Source: Nocardioides soli (GTDB taxonomy: Bacteria > Actinomycetota > Actinomycetes > Propionibacteriales > Nocardioidaceae). From it: a DNA stretch of 64,000 bases. The stretch spans positions 1,674,001-1,738,000 of the forward strand of contig NZ_JACHWR010000002.1 in the NCBI RefSeq assembly GCF_014191495.1, written 5' to 3'. A program made the position numbers and the translations under genes. Positions 33,535 through 43,090 of this stretch are shown here, piece by piece (the stretch's first letter is position 1; the number at the start of each line of letters is the position of its first letter). The notes under the pieces are model-generated. The model was given only the letters and a program-made list of their open reading frames with translations. It was not told the origin of the DNA and searched no databases.

Positions 33535-34314
33535 GTGAGACGCGCCGTACGCCAGCCGACGCCACACCCGTCGGGTGCCCGGCCGCCGGCGATCCCCAGG
33601 TCGCTGGTGCCCGGGCATGTCGCGATCGTGATGGACGGCAACGGCCGCTGGGCCAAGGAGCGCGGGCTGCCGCGCACCAAGGGCCACGAGCAGGGGGAGC
33701 ACTCGCTCTTCGACGTCGTCGAGGGTGCCGTCGAGATCGGGGTCAAGGCGATCTCGGCCTACGCGTTCTCCACCGAGAACTGGTCCCGCTCGCCCGACGA
33801 GGTGAAGTTCCTGATGGGCTTCAACCGCGACGTGATCCGCCGGCGGCGCGACGAGATGCACGAGCTCGGCGTGCGGGTCCGCTGGGCCGGTCGGGCGCCC
33901 CGGCTGTGGAAGTCCGTCATCGAGGAGCTGCGGGTCGCCGAGGAGCTGACCCGCGACAACGACGTCCTCACGCTCACCATGTGCGTCAACTACGGCGGCC
34001 GTGCGGAGCTCGCCGACACCGCGCGCAGCATCGCCCGGGAGGTCGCGGCCGGCCGGCTCGACCCGGAGAAGGTCACCGAGAAGACCTTCGCCCGGCACCT
34101 TTACGTGCCCGAGGTCGCCGACGCCGACCTGATCTGGCGTACGTCGGGGGAGCAGCGGCTGTCGAACTTCATGCTCTGGCAGGCGGCGTACGCCGAGCTC
34201 GTGTTCACCGACGTGCTGTGGCCCGACGTCGACCGCCGGCACCTCTGGCACGCCATCGAGCTCTACGCCCGGCGGGATCGTCGCTACGGCGGGGCGCTCC
34301 CGAACTCCGGCTGA
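33535..34314 (+). CDS. uppS: Isoprenyl transferase (undecaprenyl/decaprenyl diphosphate synthase)
   Basis: This cis-prenyltransferase makes the polyprenyl carrier for cell-wall synthesis. The 259-aa product has HVAIVMDGNGRWAKERGLPR (catalytic Asp), GHEQGEHSL, AYAFSTENWSRSPDEV and the RTSGEQRLSNFMLWQAAYAE signature near 210. The short N-terminal extension (RRAVRQPTPHPSGARPPAIP) is normal for actinobacteria. It ends 4 bp from the convergent zur stop. Confidence 0.95.
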   Translation: MRRAVRQPTPHPSGARPPAIPRSLVPGHVAIVMDGNGRWAKERGLPRTKGHEQGEHSLFDVVEGAVEIGVKAISAYAFSTENWSRSPDEVKFLMGFNRDVIRRRRDEMHELGVRVRWAGRAPRLWKSVIEELRVAEELTRDNDVLTLTMCVNYGGRAELADTARSIAREVAAGRLDPEKVTEKTFARHLYVPEVADADLIWRTSGEQRLSNFMLWQAAYAELVFTDVLWPDVDRRHLWHAIELYARRDRRYGGALPNSG

Positions 34315-34318
34315 CCGC

Positions 34319-34717
34319 TCAGCTGCACCGCGGGCAGGTGCCGAAGATCTCGAGCGCGTGGCTGACGTCGGCGTACCCGTGCTCGGCGGCGATGCTGCGG
34401 GTCCAGCGCTCGACCGCCGGGCCCTCGACCTCGACGGTCGCGCCGCACGAGCGGCACACCAGGTGATGGTGGTGGCTCTCCGAGCAGCGCCGGTAGACGG
34501 CCTCGCCGTCCTCGGTGCGCAGCACGTCGACCTCGCCGGCCTCGGCCAGCCGCTGGAGCGTGCGGTAGACGGTCGCCAGGCCGACCTGCTCGCCGCGCTC
34601 GCCGAGCAGCTCGTGGATCTCCTGGGCGGAGCGGAAGTCGGCGAACGACTCCATCGCGTCGACCACGGCCCGGCGCTGCCGGGTGGGCCGCATGCCGGTG
34701 GGCTCAGTGCTCGTCAT
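34319..34717 (-). CDS. zur: Fur-family zinc uptake regulator
   Basis: The 132-aa Fur-family repressor has RQRRAVVDAMESFADFRSAQ (helix-turn-helix start), GLATVYRTLQRLAEAGEVD (recognition region), SHHHHLVCRSCGATVEVEG (Zn-binding) and a final CPRCS. Last gene of znuABC-zur, so Zn2+-sensing Zur is the natural reading. ATG 34717 has GGGAGG 4 nt upstream and overlaps the znuB end by 14 nt; longer frames to 34768 have no SD. It probably acts on the two boxes at 37455-37491. Confidence 0.92.
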   Translation of the reverse strand: MTSTEPTGMRPTRQRRAVVDAMESFADFRSAQEIHELLGERGEQVGLATVYRTLQRLAEAGEVDVLRTEDGEAVYRRCSESHHHHLVCRSCGATVEVEGPAVERWTRSIAAEHGYADVSHALEIFGTCPRCS

Positions 34718-35711
34718 AGTGCCTCCCGTGGGCGGCGTGCCGGTGGCCGTCGTGGACGTAGTCGACATGGTCGCCGTGCGGCACCGCCACGTGGCCGCAG
34801 TCCTCGCCGTGCTCGTGCGGATGCTCGTCGGCGGTGTGGTGGGCGGTCGCCCCGACCACGGGGAAGGGCTGCCGCAGCCGGCGCCGCGACCGCAGCCACA
34901 CGCCCACCGGCCACGACACCACGAAGCAGGCGAGCGCGAGCAGCACGATCGTGGGCCCCGGGGCCACCCGCGCGTGGAACGAGGCGTACGCCGAGAGCAG
35001 CAGCCCGCCCAGCGACGCGACCGTGCCGAGCACCATCGCCGCGGCCAGCGTGGTGCGGAAGGACCGGCTCAGCTGCTGGGCGGTCGCGACCGGCACCACC
35101 ATCAGCGCGGAGACCAGCAGCAGCCCGACGGTGCGCATCGCGACCGTGACGCTGACCGCCGCGAGCACCGCGACCAGCAGGTTGTAGAAGCGGATGTTCA
35201 GGCCCGCGACCTTGGCGAACTCCTGGTCCTGCGCCACCGCGAAGAGCTGCGGCGCCAGCCCGAGCCCGACCAGCACCACGACGGCGGCCAGGACCATCGT
35301 GACGATCACGTCGGTGATCGAGATCGTGGTGATCGATCCGAAGAGGTACGTCTGGAGGGTCGCGCCGCTCTCGTTGGCGAGCCCGGTGATGAGCACGCCG
35401 CCCGCGAGGCCGCCGTAGAACAGCAGCGCCAGCGCGACGTCGCCGTTCGCATGGCCGCGCTCACGGATCACCTCGATGGTGATCGCGCCGGCGATCGCGA
35501 CCAACACCGCCGTCCACGTGGGGGAGGTGCCGGTCAGCAGCCCGATGGCGACACCGGTGACGGCGACGTGGCCGATGCCGTCGCCCATCAGGGCGAGCCG
35601 CCGCTGCACGAGGTAGGTGCCGATCGCGGGCGCGGCCAGGCCGGTGAAGATCGCGGCCAGCATCGCCCGCTGCATGAACGGGAGGCCGAGCAGGTCGATG
35701 AAGTCGCTCAC
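34704..35711 (-). CDS. znuB: Zinc ABC transporter permease ZnuB
   Basis: The 335-aa inner-membrane permease of the ABC-3 family has about eight TM helices. It has RRLALMGDGIGHVAVTGVAI near 38 and the coupling region near FAKVAGLNIRFYNLLVAVLA. The C-terminal 55 residues form an unusual cytoplasmic tail rich in His, Asp and Glu (HHTADEHPHEHGEDCGHVAV, HGDHVDYVHDGHRHAAHGRH), probably a zinc buffer. It starts 4 nt inside znuC (ATGA overlap). Confidence 0.93.
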   Translation of the reverse strand: MSDFIDLLGLPFMQRAMLAAIFTGLAAPAIGTYLVQRRLALMGDGIGHVAVTGVAIGLLTGTSPTWTAVLVAIAGAITIEVIRERGHANGDVALALLFYGGLAGGVLITGLANESGATLQTYLFGSITTISITDVIVTMVLAAVVVLVGLGLAPQLFAVAQDQEFAKVAGLNIRFYNLLVAVLAAVSVTVAMRTVGLLLVSALMVVPVATAQQLSRSFRTTLAAAMVLGTVASLGGLLLSAYASFHARVAPGPTIVLLALACFVVSWPVGVWLRSRRRLRQPFPVVGATAHHTADEHPHEHGEDCGHVAVPHGDHVDYVHDGHRHAAHGRHYDEH

Positions 35712-36520
35712 GGCGTGCCTCCCTCGATCAGCGAGGACACGTGCGGCGCATGGTCGTGGGAGTCCGGCACCGCGTGGTGGTGTCCGTGCTCGTGGAGGTG
35801 CAGGTGGGCCGTGGCGACCTGCTCGCTGGCCAGCGGCGGGCCGTCGTAGGCGATCAGCCCGTCGCGCATCACGACCGCGCGGTCGATGAGCGAGGCCATC
35901 GGACCGAGCTCGTGGGCCACCAGCACGATCGTGGCGCCGCGGCCGGACAGGGTCTCGAGGGTGTCGGCCAGCACCTGCTGGTTGGGCAGGTCGACGCCGG
36001 CGGTCGGCTCGTCGAGGAAGAACAGCTCGGGCTCACCCGCGAGCGCACGCGCGATCAGCACCCGCTGCTGCTGGCCGCCGGAGAGCGACGAGACGCCGTC
36101 GCGGGCCCGATGGGCCAGGCCGACCACCTCGAGCGCGTCGTCGATCGCGGCCCGGTCGGCGCGTCGCAGCGGGCGCAGCGGGCGCCGCCGGGTCAGGCGG
36201 CCCGAGGCGACGACCTCCCAGACCGAGGCGGGTACGCCGGAGGTGGCGCCGCCACGTTGCGGCACGAAGCCGATCCGCTGCCAGTCGTGGAACCGGTCGA
36301 ACGGGGTGCCGAACAGCCGGAGGGACCCGGTCGCCAGCGGCCAGAGCCCGGTGAGGGCCCGCACCAGCGTCGACTTGCCGGAGCCGTTGGCGCCCATCAG
36401 GGCGAGGAACTCGCCCTGCCGCACGGTGAGGTCGATGTGCCGGAGGACCGGTCGGCCGGCGATGGCGACCGCGCCGTCGTCCAGCTCGACGACGGGAGGT
36501 TCGGTGTCGGGCTCGCTCAA
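35708..36520 (-). CDS. znuC: Zinc ABC transporter ATPase ZnuC
   Basis: The 270-aa ATPase has Walker A MGANGSGKSTLVRAL (about 38), signature SSLSGGQQQRVLIARALA, and Walker B LFFLDEPTAGVD, with the switch His in VAHEL. The C-terminus is His-rich (HLHLHEHGHHHAV, DSHDHAPH), echoing ZnuA and ZnuB. Overlaps of 4 nt with both neighbours show translational coupling in znuA-znuC-znuB-zur. Confidence 0.93.
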   Translation of the reverse strand: MSEPDTEPPVVELDDGAVAIAGRPVLRHIDLTVRQGEFLALMGANGSGKSTLVRALTGLWPLATGSLRLFGTPFDRFHDWQRIGFVPQRGGATSGVPASVWEVVASGRLTRRRPLRPLRRADRAAIDDALEVVGLAHRARDGVSSLSGGQQQRVLIARALAGEPELFFLDEPTAGVDLPNQQVLADTLETLSGRGATIVLVAHELGPMASLIDRAVVMRDGLIAYDGPPLASEQVATAHLHLHEHGHHHAVPDSHDHAPHVSSLIEGGTP

Positions 36521-37455
36521 CAGCCGTTCGCCTCCTCCAGGGCCGCCAGGTTGGCACGCATGAGGGAAAGGTAGTCCTCGTCGACGGTGTCGTCGGTCAG
36601 GCCCTCAAGCGGGTCCAGCACCGCGGTCCGCACGCCGGTGTCCTTCGCCAGCTGCTCGGCGATGTCGGGACCGACCAGCGACTCGTAGAAGACGGTGGTG
36701 ATGCCGTCGTCGCGGATCAGCTCCTCGAGGTGGGCGAGATCCGCGGGGGTCGGCTCGGCGTCGGGGGAGAGTCCCGCGATCGGCTCGAACTCGAGGCCGT
36801 ACCTGCCCAGGTAGCCGAACGCGTCGTGCGAGACCACGACGGTGTCGCGCTCGCACCGGGCGAGGCCGTCTGCGTACTCCTGGTCGAGCGACTCCAGGTC
36901 GTGGCGCAGGTCGCCGGCGTTCGCCCGGTAGGCGTCGGCGTGGTCGGGGTCGACCTCGGCGAGCTGCTCGGCGACCGCGTCGCCCAGGTCGGCCATCAGC
37001 AGCGGGTCGTGCCAGAAGTGCGGGTCGACGTCGCCGTGGTCGTGGTCGTGGCCCTCGTGGTCCTCGCCCTCGTGCTCGTCGGCGTGCTCGCCGGCGGGGT
37101 GCAGCTCCACGACGTCCGCCACGTCGAGCGTCGTCCCCGAGGCGTTGGTCCTGATCGCGTCGTCGACCGCGGGCTGCATGCCGCTCTCGAAGACCACGAG
37201 GTCAGCCCGGGCGACGTCGGCGGTCTCCTTGGGGTTGAGCTCGAGGTCGTGCGGCTCGCCGCCGGGTGCGGTGAGGTTCTCGACCGAGGCGTGGTCGCCC
37301 GCGATCCGCTCCGCGACGTACGCGAGGGGGTAGAACGCCGCCGCGACCTGGACCCCGTCGGCGGAGGAGGCGGAGTCGTCGGTGAACGCGGCACACCCGC
37401 TGACGACCGGGAGCAGGAGGGCGACACCGGTGGCCGCGGCGGCGAGTCTGTTCAT
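36517..37455 (-). CDS. znuA: Zinc ABC transporter substrate-binding lipoprotein ZnuA
   Basis: The 312-aa cluster A-I binding protein has a lipoprotein signal ending VVSGC. It has AAFYPLAYVAERI, the Zn ligands in GGEPHDLELNP, a His/Asp/Glu-rich loop (HADEHEGEDHEGHDHDHGD) before DPHFWHDP, and FVSHDAFGYLG-like VVVSHDAFGYL. ATG 37455 fits a leaderless start: -10 GAGAAT (37468-37463) ends 7 nt upstream and -35 TTGACA is at 37493-37488. ATG 37464 would lie inside that -10. Expression is surely Zur-controlled. Confidence 0.93.
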   Translation of the reverse strand: MNRLAAAATGVALLLPVVSGCAAFTDDSASSADGVQVAAAFYPLAYVAERIAGDHASVENLTAPGGEPHDLELNPKETADVARADLVVFESGMQPAVDDAIRTNASGTTLDVADVVELHPAGEHADEHEGEDHEGHDHDHGDVDPHFWHDPLLMADLGDAVAEQLAEVDPDHADAYRANAGDLRHDLESLDQEYADGLARCERDTVVVSHDAFGYLGRYGLEFEPIAGLSPDAEPTPADLAHLEELIRDDGITTVFYESLVGPDIAEQLAKDTGVRTAVLDPLEGLTDDTVDEDYLSLMRANLAALEEANGC

Positions 37456-37491
37456 GAGAACCATTCTCAGATCAAATGAGAATGGTTGTCA
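37455..37491. promoter_or_regulatory. Two Zur boxes in the znuA promoter
   Basis: Box 1, TGAGAACCATTCTCA (37455-37469), is a perfect 6-3-6 palindrome covering the -10 and start of znuA. Box 2, TGAGAATGGTTGTCA (37477-37491), has one mismatched pair and covers the -35. Centres are 22 bp apart, two helical turns. Both resemble the TGAAAATGATTTTCA-type actinobacterial Zur consensus. Confidence 0.75.
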
Positions 37492-37506
37492 ACTCGGACG
37501 GCGTTC

Positions 37507-37512
37507 TAGGCT
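37507..37512 (+). promoter_or_regulatory. -10 box (TAGGCT) for a leaderless monooxygenase-family gene
   Basis: TAGGCT is followed by 7 nt and ATG 37520. The promoter is divergent from znuA, and Zur box 2 would sit at its -35 region, so Zur might affect both genes. Confidence 0.45.
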
Positions 37513-37519
37513 TCGCCTC

Positions 37520-37840
37520 ATGCTGGTGGTGAGTCGATTCCGGGTGCCGACGGAGCAGGCGGAGGCGTTCCGCGTCGAGATCGAGACCGCGCGGGAGGCG
37601 CTGGCGGCCTGCCGGGGGTACGTCGGCGGCGAGGTCGGCCGCAACGTCGACGACGCCGAGCTGTGGGTGCTCAGCACCCGCTGGGCCGACGTCGGCAGCT
37701 ACCGCCGCGCGCTCTCGTCGTACGACGTGAAGCTGCGCGCCGTCGTCGTGCTGAGCCGGGCGCTCGACGAGCCGTCGGCCTACGAGCTGGTCGAGCCGGG
37801 AGCCGCCCTCAACATCGACGCGCCCCGGTCGATAGGCTGA
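37520..37840 (+). CDS. Antibiotic biosynthesis monooxygenase (ABM)-like domain protein
   Basis: This is a 106-aa dimeric alpha-beta barrel type protein: VVSRFRVPTEQAEAFRVEIE, LAACRGYVGGEVGRNVDDAE, WVLSTRWADVGSYRRALSS. The family ranges from quinol monooxygenases to haem-degrading enzymes. It lacks obvious catalytic residues, so function is unassigned. It lies between znuA (divergent) and glyS. Confidence 0.75.
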   Translation: MLVVSRFRVPTEQAEAFRVEIETAREALAACRGYVGGEVGRNVDDAELWVLSTRWADVGSYRRALSSYDVKLRAVVVLSRALDEPSAYELVEPGAALNIDAPRSIG

Positions 37841-37892
37841 CCGTTCCCACACCCAGACCGGCAGCCAGCCGGCCGACCAGCAGGAGCACCTC

Positions 37893-39293
<1,401 letters not shown>

Positions 39294-39307
39294 CGCCCCG
39301 GCGAATG

Positions 39308-39313
39308 CACAAT
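39308..39313 (+). promoter_or_regulatory. -10 box (CACAAT) for a leaderless lipoprotein gene
   Basis: CACAAT is followed by 6 nt and ATG 39320. Confidence 0.4.
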
Positions 39314-39319
39314 GGCGGC

Positions 39320-40018
39320 ATGAGCACCCGTCTGCTCGGCTCCACGGCGCTGGCCGTCGTGGTCGCGGCGAGCGCGCTGGCGGGCTGCTCCGGCGACGAC
39401 GGCGGCAGCGGGGCGGGCGGGTCCGAGTCGCCGACGACCTCCCCGAGCGCGTCGCCGTACCTCCCGGTGCCCAACGGCGTCACGCTCACGCCACCGGGCA
39501 CCCACCTCAAGGTCGGCGACGAGGGCGTGGTCGCCTGGGAGCCGCGCCAGGACGAGGTCGGCGTGCTGGACCTCACGGTCACCAGGCTGGAGCGCACGAC
39601 GACCCGCAAGACCCTCTCCGCCTGGCAGCTGACCAAGGCGCAGCGGCAGTCGACGCCGTACTTCGTGCACGTCACGGTCGAGAACGTCGGCGACACCGAC
39701 CTCGGGGGGCGCCGGGTGCCGCTCTACGTCGTCAACGAGGAGAACCTGCTGCTCGAGTCGACGCCGTTCGCGAGCTCGTTCGACCCGTGCCCGAGCACGC
39801 CGCTGCCGAAGAAGTTCGGCCCCGGCGCCCGCGAGGACGTCTGCCTCGTCTACCTGGCGCCCCACCACGGCGAGCTCGAGGCCGTGAGCTTCCGGCCCGA
39901 GGAGTCCTTCGACCCGATCATCTGGACCGGCGAGGTGGAGAAGTACGTGCCGCCCAAGCCGCAGCGGAAGCCGGACCAGCCGAAGGGCAAGAAGGACGGC
40001 AAGGGCCCGAACGGCTGA
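39320..40018 (+). CDS. Lipoprotein of unknown function
   Basis: The 232-aa product has lipobox ALAGC at about residue 23, then a Gly/Ser linker and a beta-rich domain resembling DUF4352-type telokin-like folds (PGTHLKVGDEGVVAWEPRQD, TPYFVHVTVENVGDTDLGGR, SSFDPCPSTPLPKKFGPGAR, EDVCLVYLAPHHG). Two cysteines may form a disulphide. The C-terminus is Lys/Pro-rich. Function unknown. Confidence 0.78.
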   Translation: MSTRLLGSTALAVVVAASALAGCSGDDGGSGAGGSESPTTSPSASPYLPVPNGVTLTPPGTHLKVGDEGVVAWEPRQDEVGVLDLTVTRLERTTTRKTLSAWQLTKAQRQSTPYFVHVTVENVGDTDLGGRRVPLYVVNEENLLLESTPFASSFDPCPSTPLPKKFGPGAREDVCLVYLAPHHGELEAVSFRPEESFDPIIWTGEVEKYVPPKPQRKPDQPKGKKDGKGPNG

Positions 40019-40115
40019 GGGCGCCGGGACCGGTCGGCCAACAGCAGGCGGTAGCTGCTCCCGGCACTCGTGGTGCCGGACGGAAGCCGATTTTGGACCG
40101 TCCGTGTCGCGGCCG

Positions 40116-40121
40116 GACAAT
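40116..40121 (+). promoter_or_regulatory. -10 box (GACAAT) for leaderless dus
   Basis: GACAAT is followed by 6 nt and ATG 40128. Confidence 0.4.
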
Positions 40122-40127
40122 GAACAC

Positions 40128-41285
40128 ATGTCCACCGCCACGCCGCCGACCGCGCCGACCCGGAGTCTGACTCTGGGGTCGCTGACGGTCGACGTCCCCG
40201 TGGTGCTGGCGCCGATGGCGGGCATCACCAACGCGGCGTACCGACGGCTCTGCGCCGAGCAGGGCGCCGGGCTCTACGTCTGCGAGATGATCACCAGCCG
40301 CGGCCTGGTCGAGGGCGACCAGCACACCAAGGACATGCTGGTCTTCGACGAGCTCGAGACCACCCGGTCGGTCCAGCTCTACGGCACCGACCCCCTCTAC
40401 GTCGGCAAGGCGGCCGAGATCCTGTGCGCCGAGTACGGCGTCGCGCACATCGACCTCAACTTCGGCTGCCCGGTCCCGAAGGTGACGCGCAAGGGCGGCG
40501 GCGGTGCGCTGCCGTGGAAGCGCGGGCTGCTCGGTGAGATCCTCGAGCGAGCCGTCTCCGCGGCCGCGCCGTACGACGTGCCGGTCACGATGAAGACCCG
40601 CAAGGGCATCGACGACGCGCACCTGACCTACCTCGACGCCGGCCGGATCGCGCAGGAGAGCGGCGTCGCCGCGATCGCGCTGCACGGCCGGACCGTGGCG
40701 CAGGCCTACTCCGGCGAGGCCGACTGGGAGGCCATCGCGGCGCTGGTCGACCACGTCGACATCCCCGTGCTCGGCAACGGCGACATCTGGGAGGCCGCCG
40801 ACGCGCTGCGCATGGTCGAGCAGACCGGCGCCGCGGGTGTCGTCGTGGGCCGAGGCTGCCTGGGCCGGCCGTGGCTCTTCCGCGACCTGGCCGCGGCGTT
40901 CTCCGGAGAGGAGGTGGCGACCCTCCCGACGCTCGGCGAGGTCACCTCGATGATGCGCCGGCACGCCGAGCTGCTGTGCCGCCACCTGGGGGAGGAGCGG
41001 GGCTGCAAGGAGTTCCGCAAGCACGTCAGCTGGTACCTCAAGGGCTTCGCCGCGGGCGGCCAGATGCGGCGTTCGCTGGGCCTGGTGTGCACGCTCGCGG
41101 ACCTCGACCGGCTGCTCGCCGACCTCGACCCCGACGAGCCCTTCCCGGCCAGCGCGCTGGGCGCCCCGCGGGGTCGCCAGGGCTCGCCGCGGGAGCGCGT
41201 CGTGCTGCCCGAGGGCTGGCTCGACGACGCCGACGGCGCGGGCTGCCACGTGCAGGAGGACGCCGACGAGGCCACCGGCGGGTGA
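40128..41285 (+). CDS. dus: tRNA-dihydrouridine synthase
   Basis: FMN-dependent enzyme reducing uridines in tRNA D-loops. The 385-aa TIM-barrel protein has VLAPMAGITNAAYRRL, the catalytic Cys segment IDLNFGCPVPKVTRKGGGGA, ALHGRTVAQAYSGEADW and VVGRGCLGRPWLF, the DusB-like series. The C-terminal extension is acidic. It is monocistronic, with a leaderless-type promoter. Confidence 0.94.
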   Translation: MSTATPPTAPTRSLTLGSLTVDVPVVLAPMAGITNAAYRRLCAEQGAGLYVCEMITSRGLVEGDQHTKDMLVFDELETTRSVQLYGTDPLYVGKAAEILCAEYGVAHIDLNFGCPVPKVTRKGGGGALPWKRGLLGEILERAVSAAAPYDVPVTMKTRKGIDDAHLTYLDAGRIAQESGVAAIALHGRTVAQAYSGEADWEAIAALVDHVDIPVLGNGDIWEAADALRMVEQTGAAGVVVGRGCLGRPWLFRDLAAAFSGEEVATLPTLGEVTSMMRRHAELLCRHLGEERGCKEFRKHVSWYLKGFAAGGQMRRSLGLVCTLADLDRLLADLDPDEPFPASALGAPRGRQGSPRERVVLPEGWLDDADGAGCHVQEDADEATGG

Positions 41286-41429
41286 CCGAATACCCGATCT
41301 GTGTCGTTTGAAAATTGCACGACCGTGGAATCGGTGTGGTTGACTCAACCGTCGTTGCCGTTTCGTGACCTTCCCCCGAGAGCGGTCCGGTGACACCGAC
41401 CTGACAGCAACCCGCAAAGGATCAGCGCT

Positions 41430-42296
41430 GTGGCAGACCACCGCCACAAGCGGGAGACCAGCGCCCGCCGTAAGCCCAGAGCCGCCCTCGTGGCCGCACC
41501 GATCGCCCTCCTGGCGACCGGATCAGCGGTGACGCTGGGCGTGTTGTCCAGTGAGCCGGTCCGCGACATCCCGGTCGCGCAGGACGCCGCCAGCATCTCC
41601 GGCGCCGCCACCCGTGAGCCGGGTGCGTCCCGCGACGAGTCGCGCCTCGACACGCCTCGGGAGCGCAAGGCGTTCCAGAAGGCCGTCGATCGCAGCGCCC
41701 GGGTGGTCGCCACCCGCTCGGCGGTCCGGAAGGCCGACACCCGGCTGTGGACGACCACCGACCTCAACCTCTGGACCGGATCGGGTGACTTCGCCGCCAA
41801 GGACGGCGAGACGAAGGCCGGCAAGCGGGTGCTGGTCACCGGCCGCCGCGCCTCCGGCCGCGTGGAGATCGTCGTCGAGGGGGAGTCCCGGTGGGTCACC
41901 CAGGGCTACCTCTCGCAGGAGAAGCCGACGGCGGCCCTGTCGGTCGAGGGGAACTGCACCAACGGCACCTCCGTCTCGCCCGGGGTGAGCCCGAACATCG
42001 TGGCCGTGCACGAGGCGGTGTGCGCGAACTTCCCGGAGATCAGCACCTACGGCACGTTCCGGGGCGACGGTGAGCACTCCCAGGGCCTCGCCGTCGACAT
42101 CATGGTGAGCGGTGACCGCGGCTGGCAGGTCGCGAACTTCGTGCGCGAGAACTTCGGCGCGCTCGGCGTCAACTACGTCATCTACTCCCAGCGGATCTGG
42201 TCGGTGGAGCGGTCCGGCGAGGGCTGGCGGGCCATGTCGAACCGCGGCTCGGCCACTGCCAACCACTACGACCACGTGCACGTCACGACGTACTGA
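41430..42296 (+). CDS. Secreted protein, SH3-like plus M15-type (VanY-like) C-terminal domain
   Basis: The 288-aa protein has an N-terminal signal anchor (about 20-41, AALVAAPIALLATGSAVTLG), a linker, an SH3-like domain (about 100-168) and a C-terminal domain with EHSQGLAVDIMVSG and a final ANHYDHVHVTTY. The H-x6-D and H...H arrangement is that of D-Ala-D-Ala carboxypeptidase/M15 zinc sites, suggesting a cell-wall enzyme. GTG 41430. The 144-nt region before it has a palindrome GGTTGACTCAACC (41338-41350) but no riboswitch I recognise. Confidence 0.72.
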   Translation: MADHRHKRETSARRKPRAALVAAPIALLATGSAVTLGVLSSEPVRDIPVAQDAASISGAATREPGASRDESRLDTPRERKAFQKAVDRSARVVATRSAVRKADTRLWTTTDLNLWTGSGDFAAKDGETKAGKRVLVTGRRASGRVEIVVEGESRWVTQGYLSQEKPTAALSVEGNCTNGTSVSPGVSPNIVAVHEAVCANFPEISTYGTFRGDGEHSQGLAVDIMVSGDRGWQVANFVRENFGALGVNYVIYSQRIWSVERSGEGWRAMSNRGSATANHYDHVHVTTY

Positions 42297-42305
42297 CAAC
42301 CGTCG

Positions 42306-42707
42306 TCAGGGGCTCGTGACCACGTCGATCTCGGCCCGCAGCCCCGGCGCCGTGGCAATGCGCGCGTCGGTGGTGACCAGCCTTGCGTCGAGGACCTCGG
42401 CAAGCGCGAGGTACACCGCGTCGTACGGGGTGAGGTTGTCCCGCAACTCCCAAGCTCGGGGCAGAAGCGGGGTCGGATCATGAAGGGTGATGTCCGCCGC
42501 GGTCAGGTCCGCGAGTGCGAGCGATGCCCGCTCAGGCTGCGCGTGCCCACCGAGCACGAGGCCCCGCAGGGCTGCCGCGACCTCGACGCCGATCAGTGAC
42601 GGCGCGTGCACGGTGACATCGGGGTCGCTGAACCGAGCAGCGACAGCCGCTCCGAGGTCACGCACGAGGAGCCACTCGATCGCAGCAGACGCGTCGAGGA
42701 CGATCAC
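42306..42707 (-). CDS. vapC: VapC-type PIN-domain ribonuclease toxin
   Basis: The 133-aa PIN domain has acidic residues in IVLDASAAIEWLL (Asp5), GVEVAAALRGL (Glu), TPYDAVYLALAE (Asp) and LVTTDARIA (Asp). These toxins cleave tRNA or other RNAs. It starts with GTG 42707, overlapping vapB by 4 nt. It is convergent with the M15-like gene. Confidence 0.88.
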   Translation of the reverse strand: MIVLDASAAIEWLLVRDLGAAVAARFSDPDVTVHAPSLIGVEVAAALRGLVLGGHAQPERASLALADLTAADITLHDPTPLLPRAWELRDNLTPYDAVYLALAEVLDARLVTTDARIATAPGLRAEIDVVTSP

Positions 42708-42931
42708 GGGGCGTTGCGTCCCGAGTCGATCAACTCCGGCGAGGAAGGGCCGGAGCGGACAGGCTCACGGGAGGCCACCAGCTCGAGAAGCTCACGACGA
42801 GTCGGCCGGTCCAAGGACCGCCGCAACTCGGCAAGTGCCAGGTCGGACAGCGAGACGCCCTCGAGGGCCGCACGTGCCTTGAGGCGTCGGTGGACGTCGT
42901 CGGGCACGTTGCGGATCTGGATCATCGTCAT
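42704..42931 (-). CDS. vapB: VapB/FitA-type ribbon-helix-helix antitoxin
   Basis: The 75-aa protein has an Arc/FitA-like N-terminus (IQIRNVPDDVHRRLKARAAL, EGVSLSDLALAELRR) for DNA binding and a C-terminal toxin-neutralising tail. Order antitoxin-toxin with a 4-nt overlap is standard. Its ATG overlaps the stop of a truncated PIN reading frame (42928-43050). Confidence 0.86.
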   Translation of the reverse strand: MTMIQIRNVPDDVHRRLKARAALEGVSLSDLALAELRRSLDRPTRRELLELVASREPVRSGPSSPELIDSGRNAP

Positions 42932-43050
42932 GCACCGAGGCTAGATTGCATGTGAGAGAGCGGCAACCATGTGCCGCGCATGGGATTCGCGCGGCTCGGG
43001 TGGGGCCGCGGGTCCTCGAACCACACGGACGTGTCGACGAGGATCACCAT
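42928..43050 (-). pseudogene. Remnant of a second PIN-domain (vapC) gene
   Basis: The 40-aa reading frame begins MVILVDTSVWFEDPRP, the hallmark N-terminus of a PIN toxin with its first catalytic Asp. It then loses similarity and stops. Only about the first 12 residues look genuine, so this is probably a decayed toxin gene next to the intact vapBC pair. Confidence 0.5.
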
Positions 43051-43090
43051 GTGTCGGGCGCGCTCGCCGCGGCACTAGGCTCGCGCTGCC

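Noticed and set aside
41286..41429. Possible riboswitch (for example c-di-AMP type) before the M15-like gene
   Set aside because: No conserved riboswitch motif found by eye, only a 13-bp palindrome.
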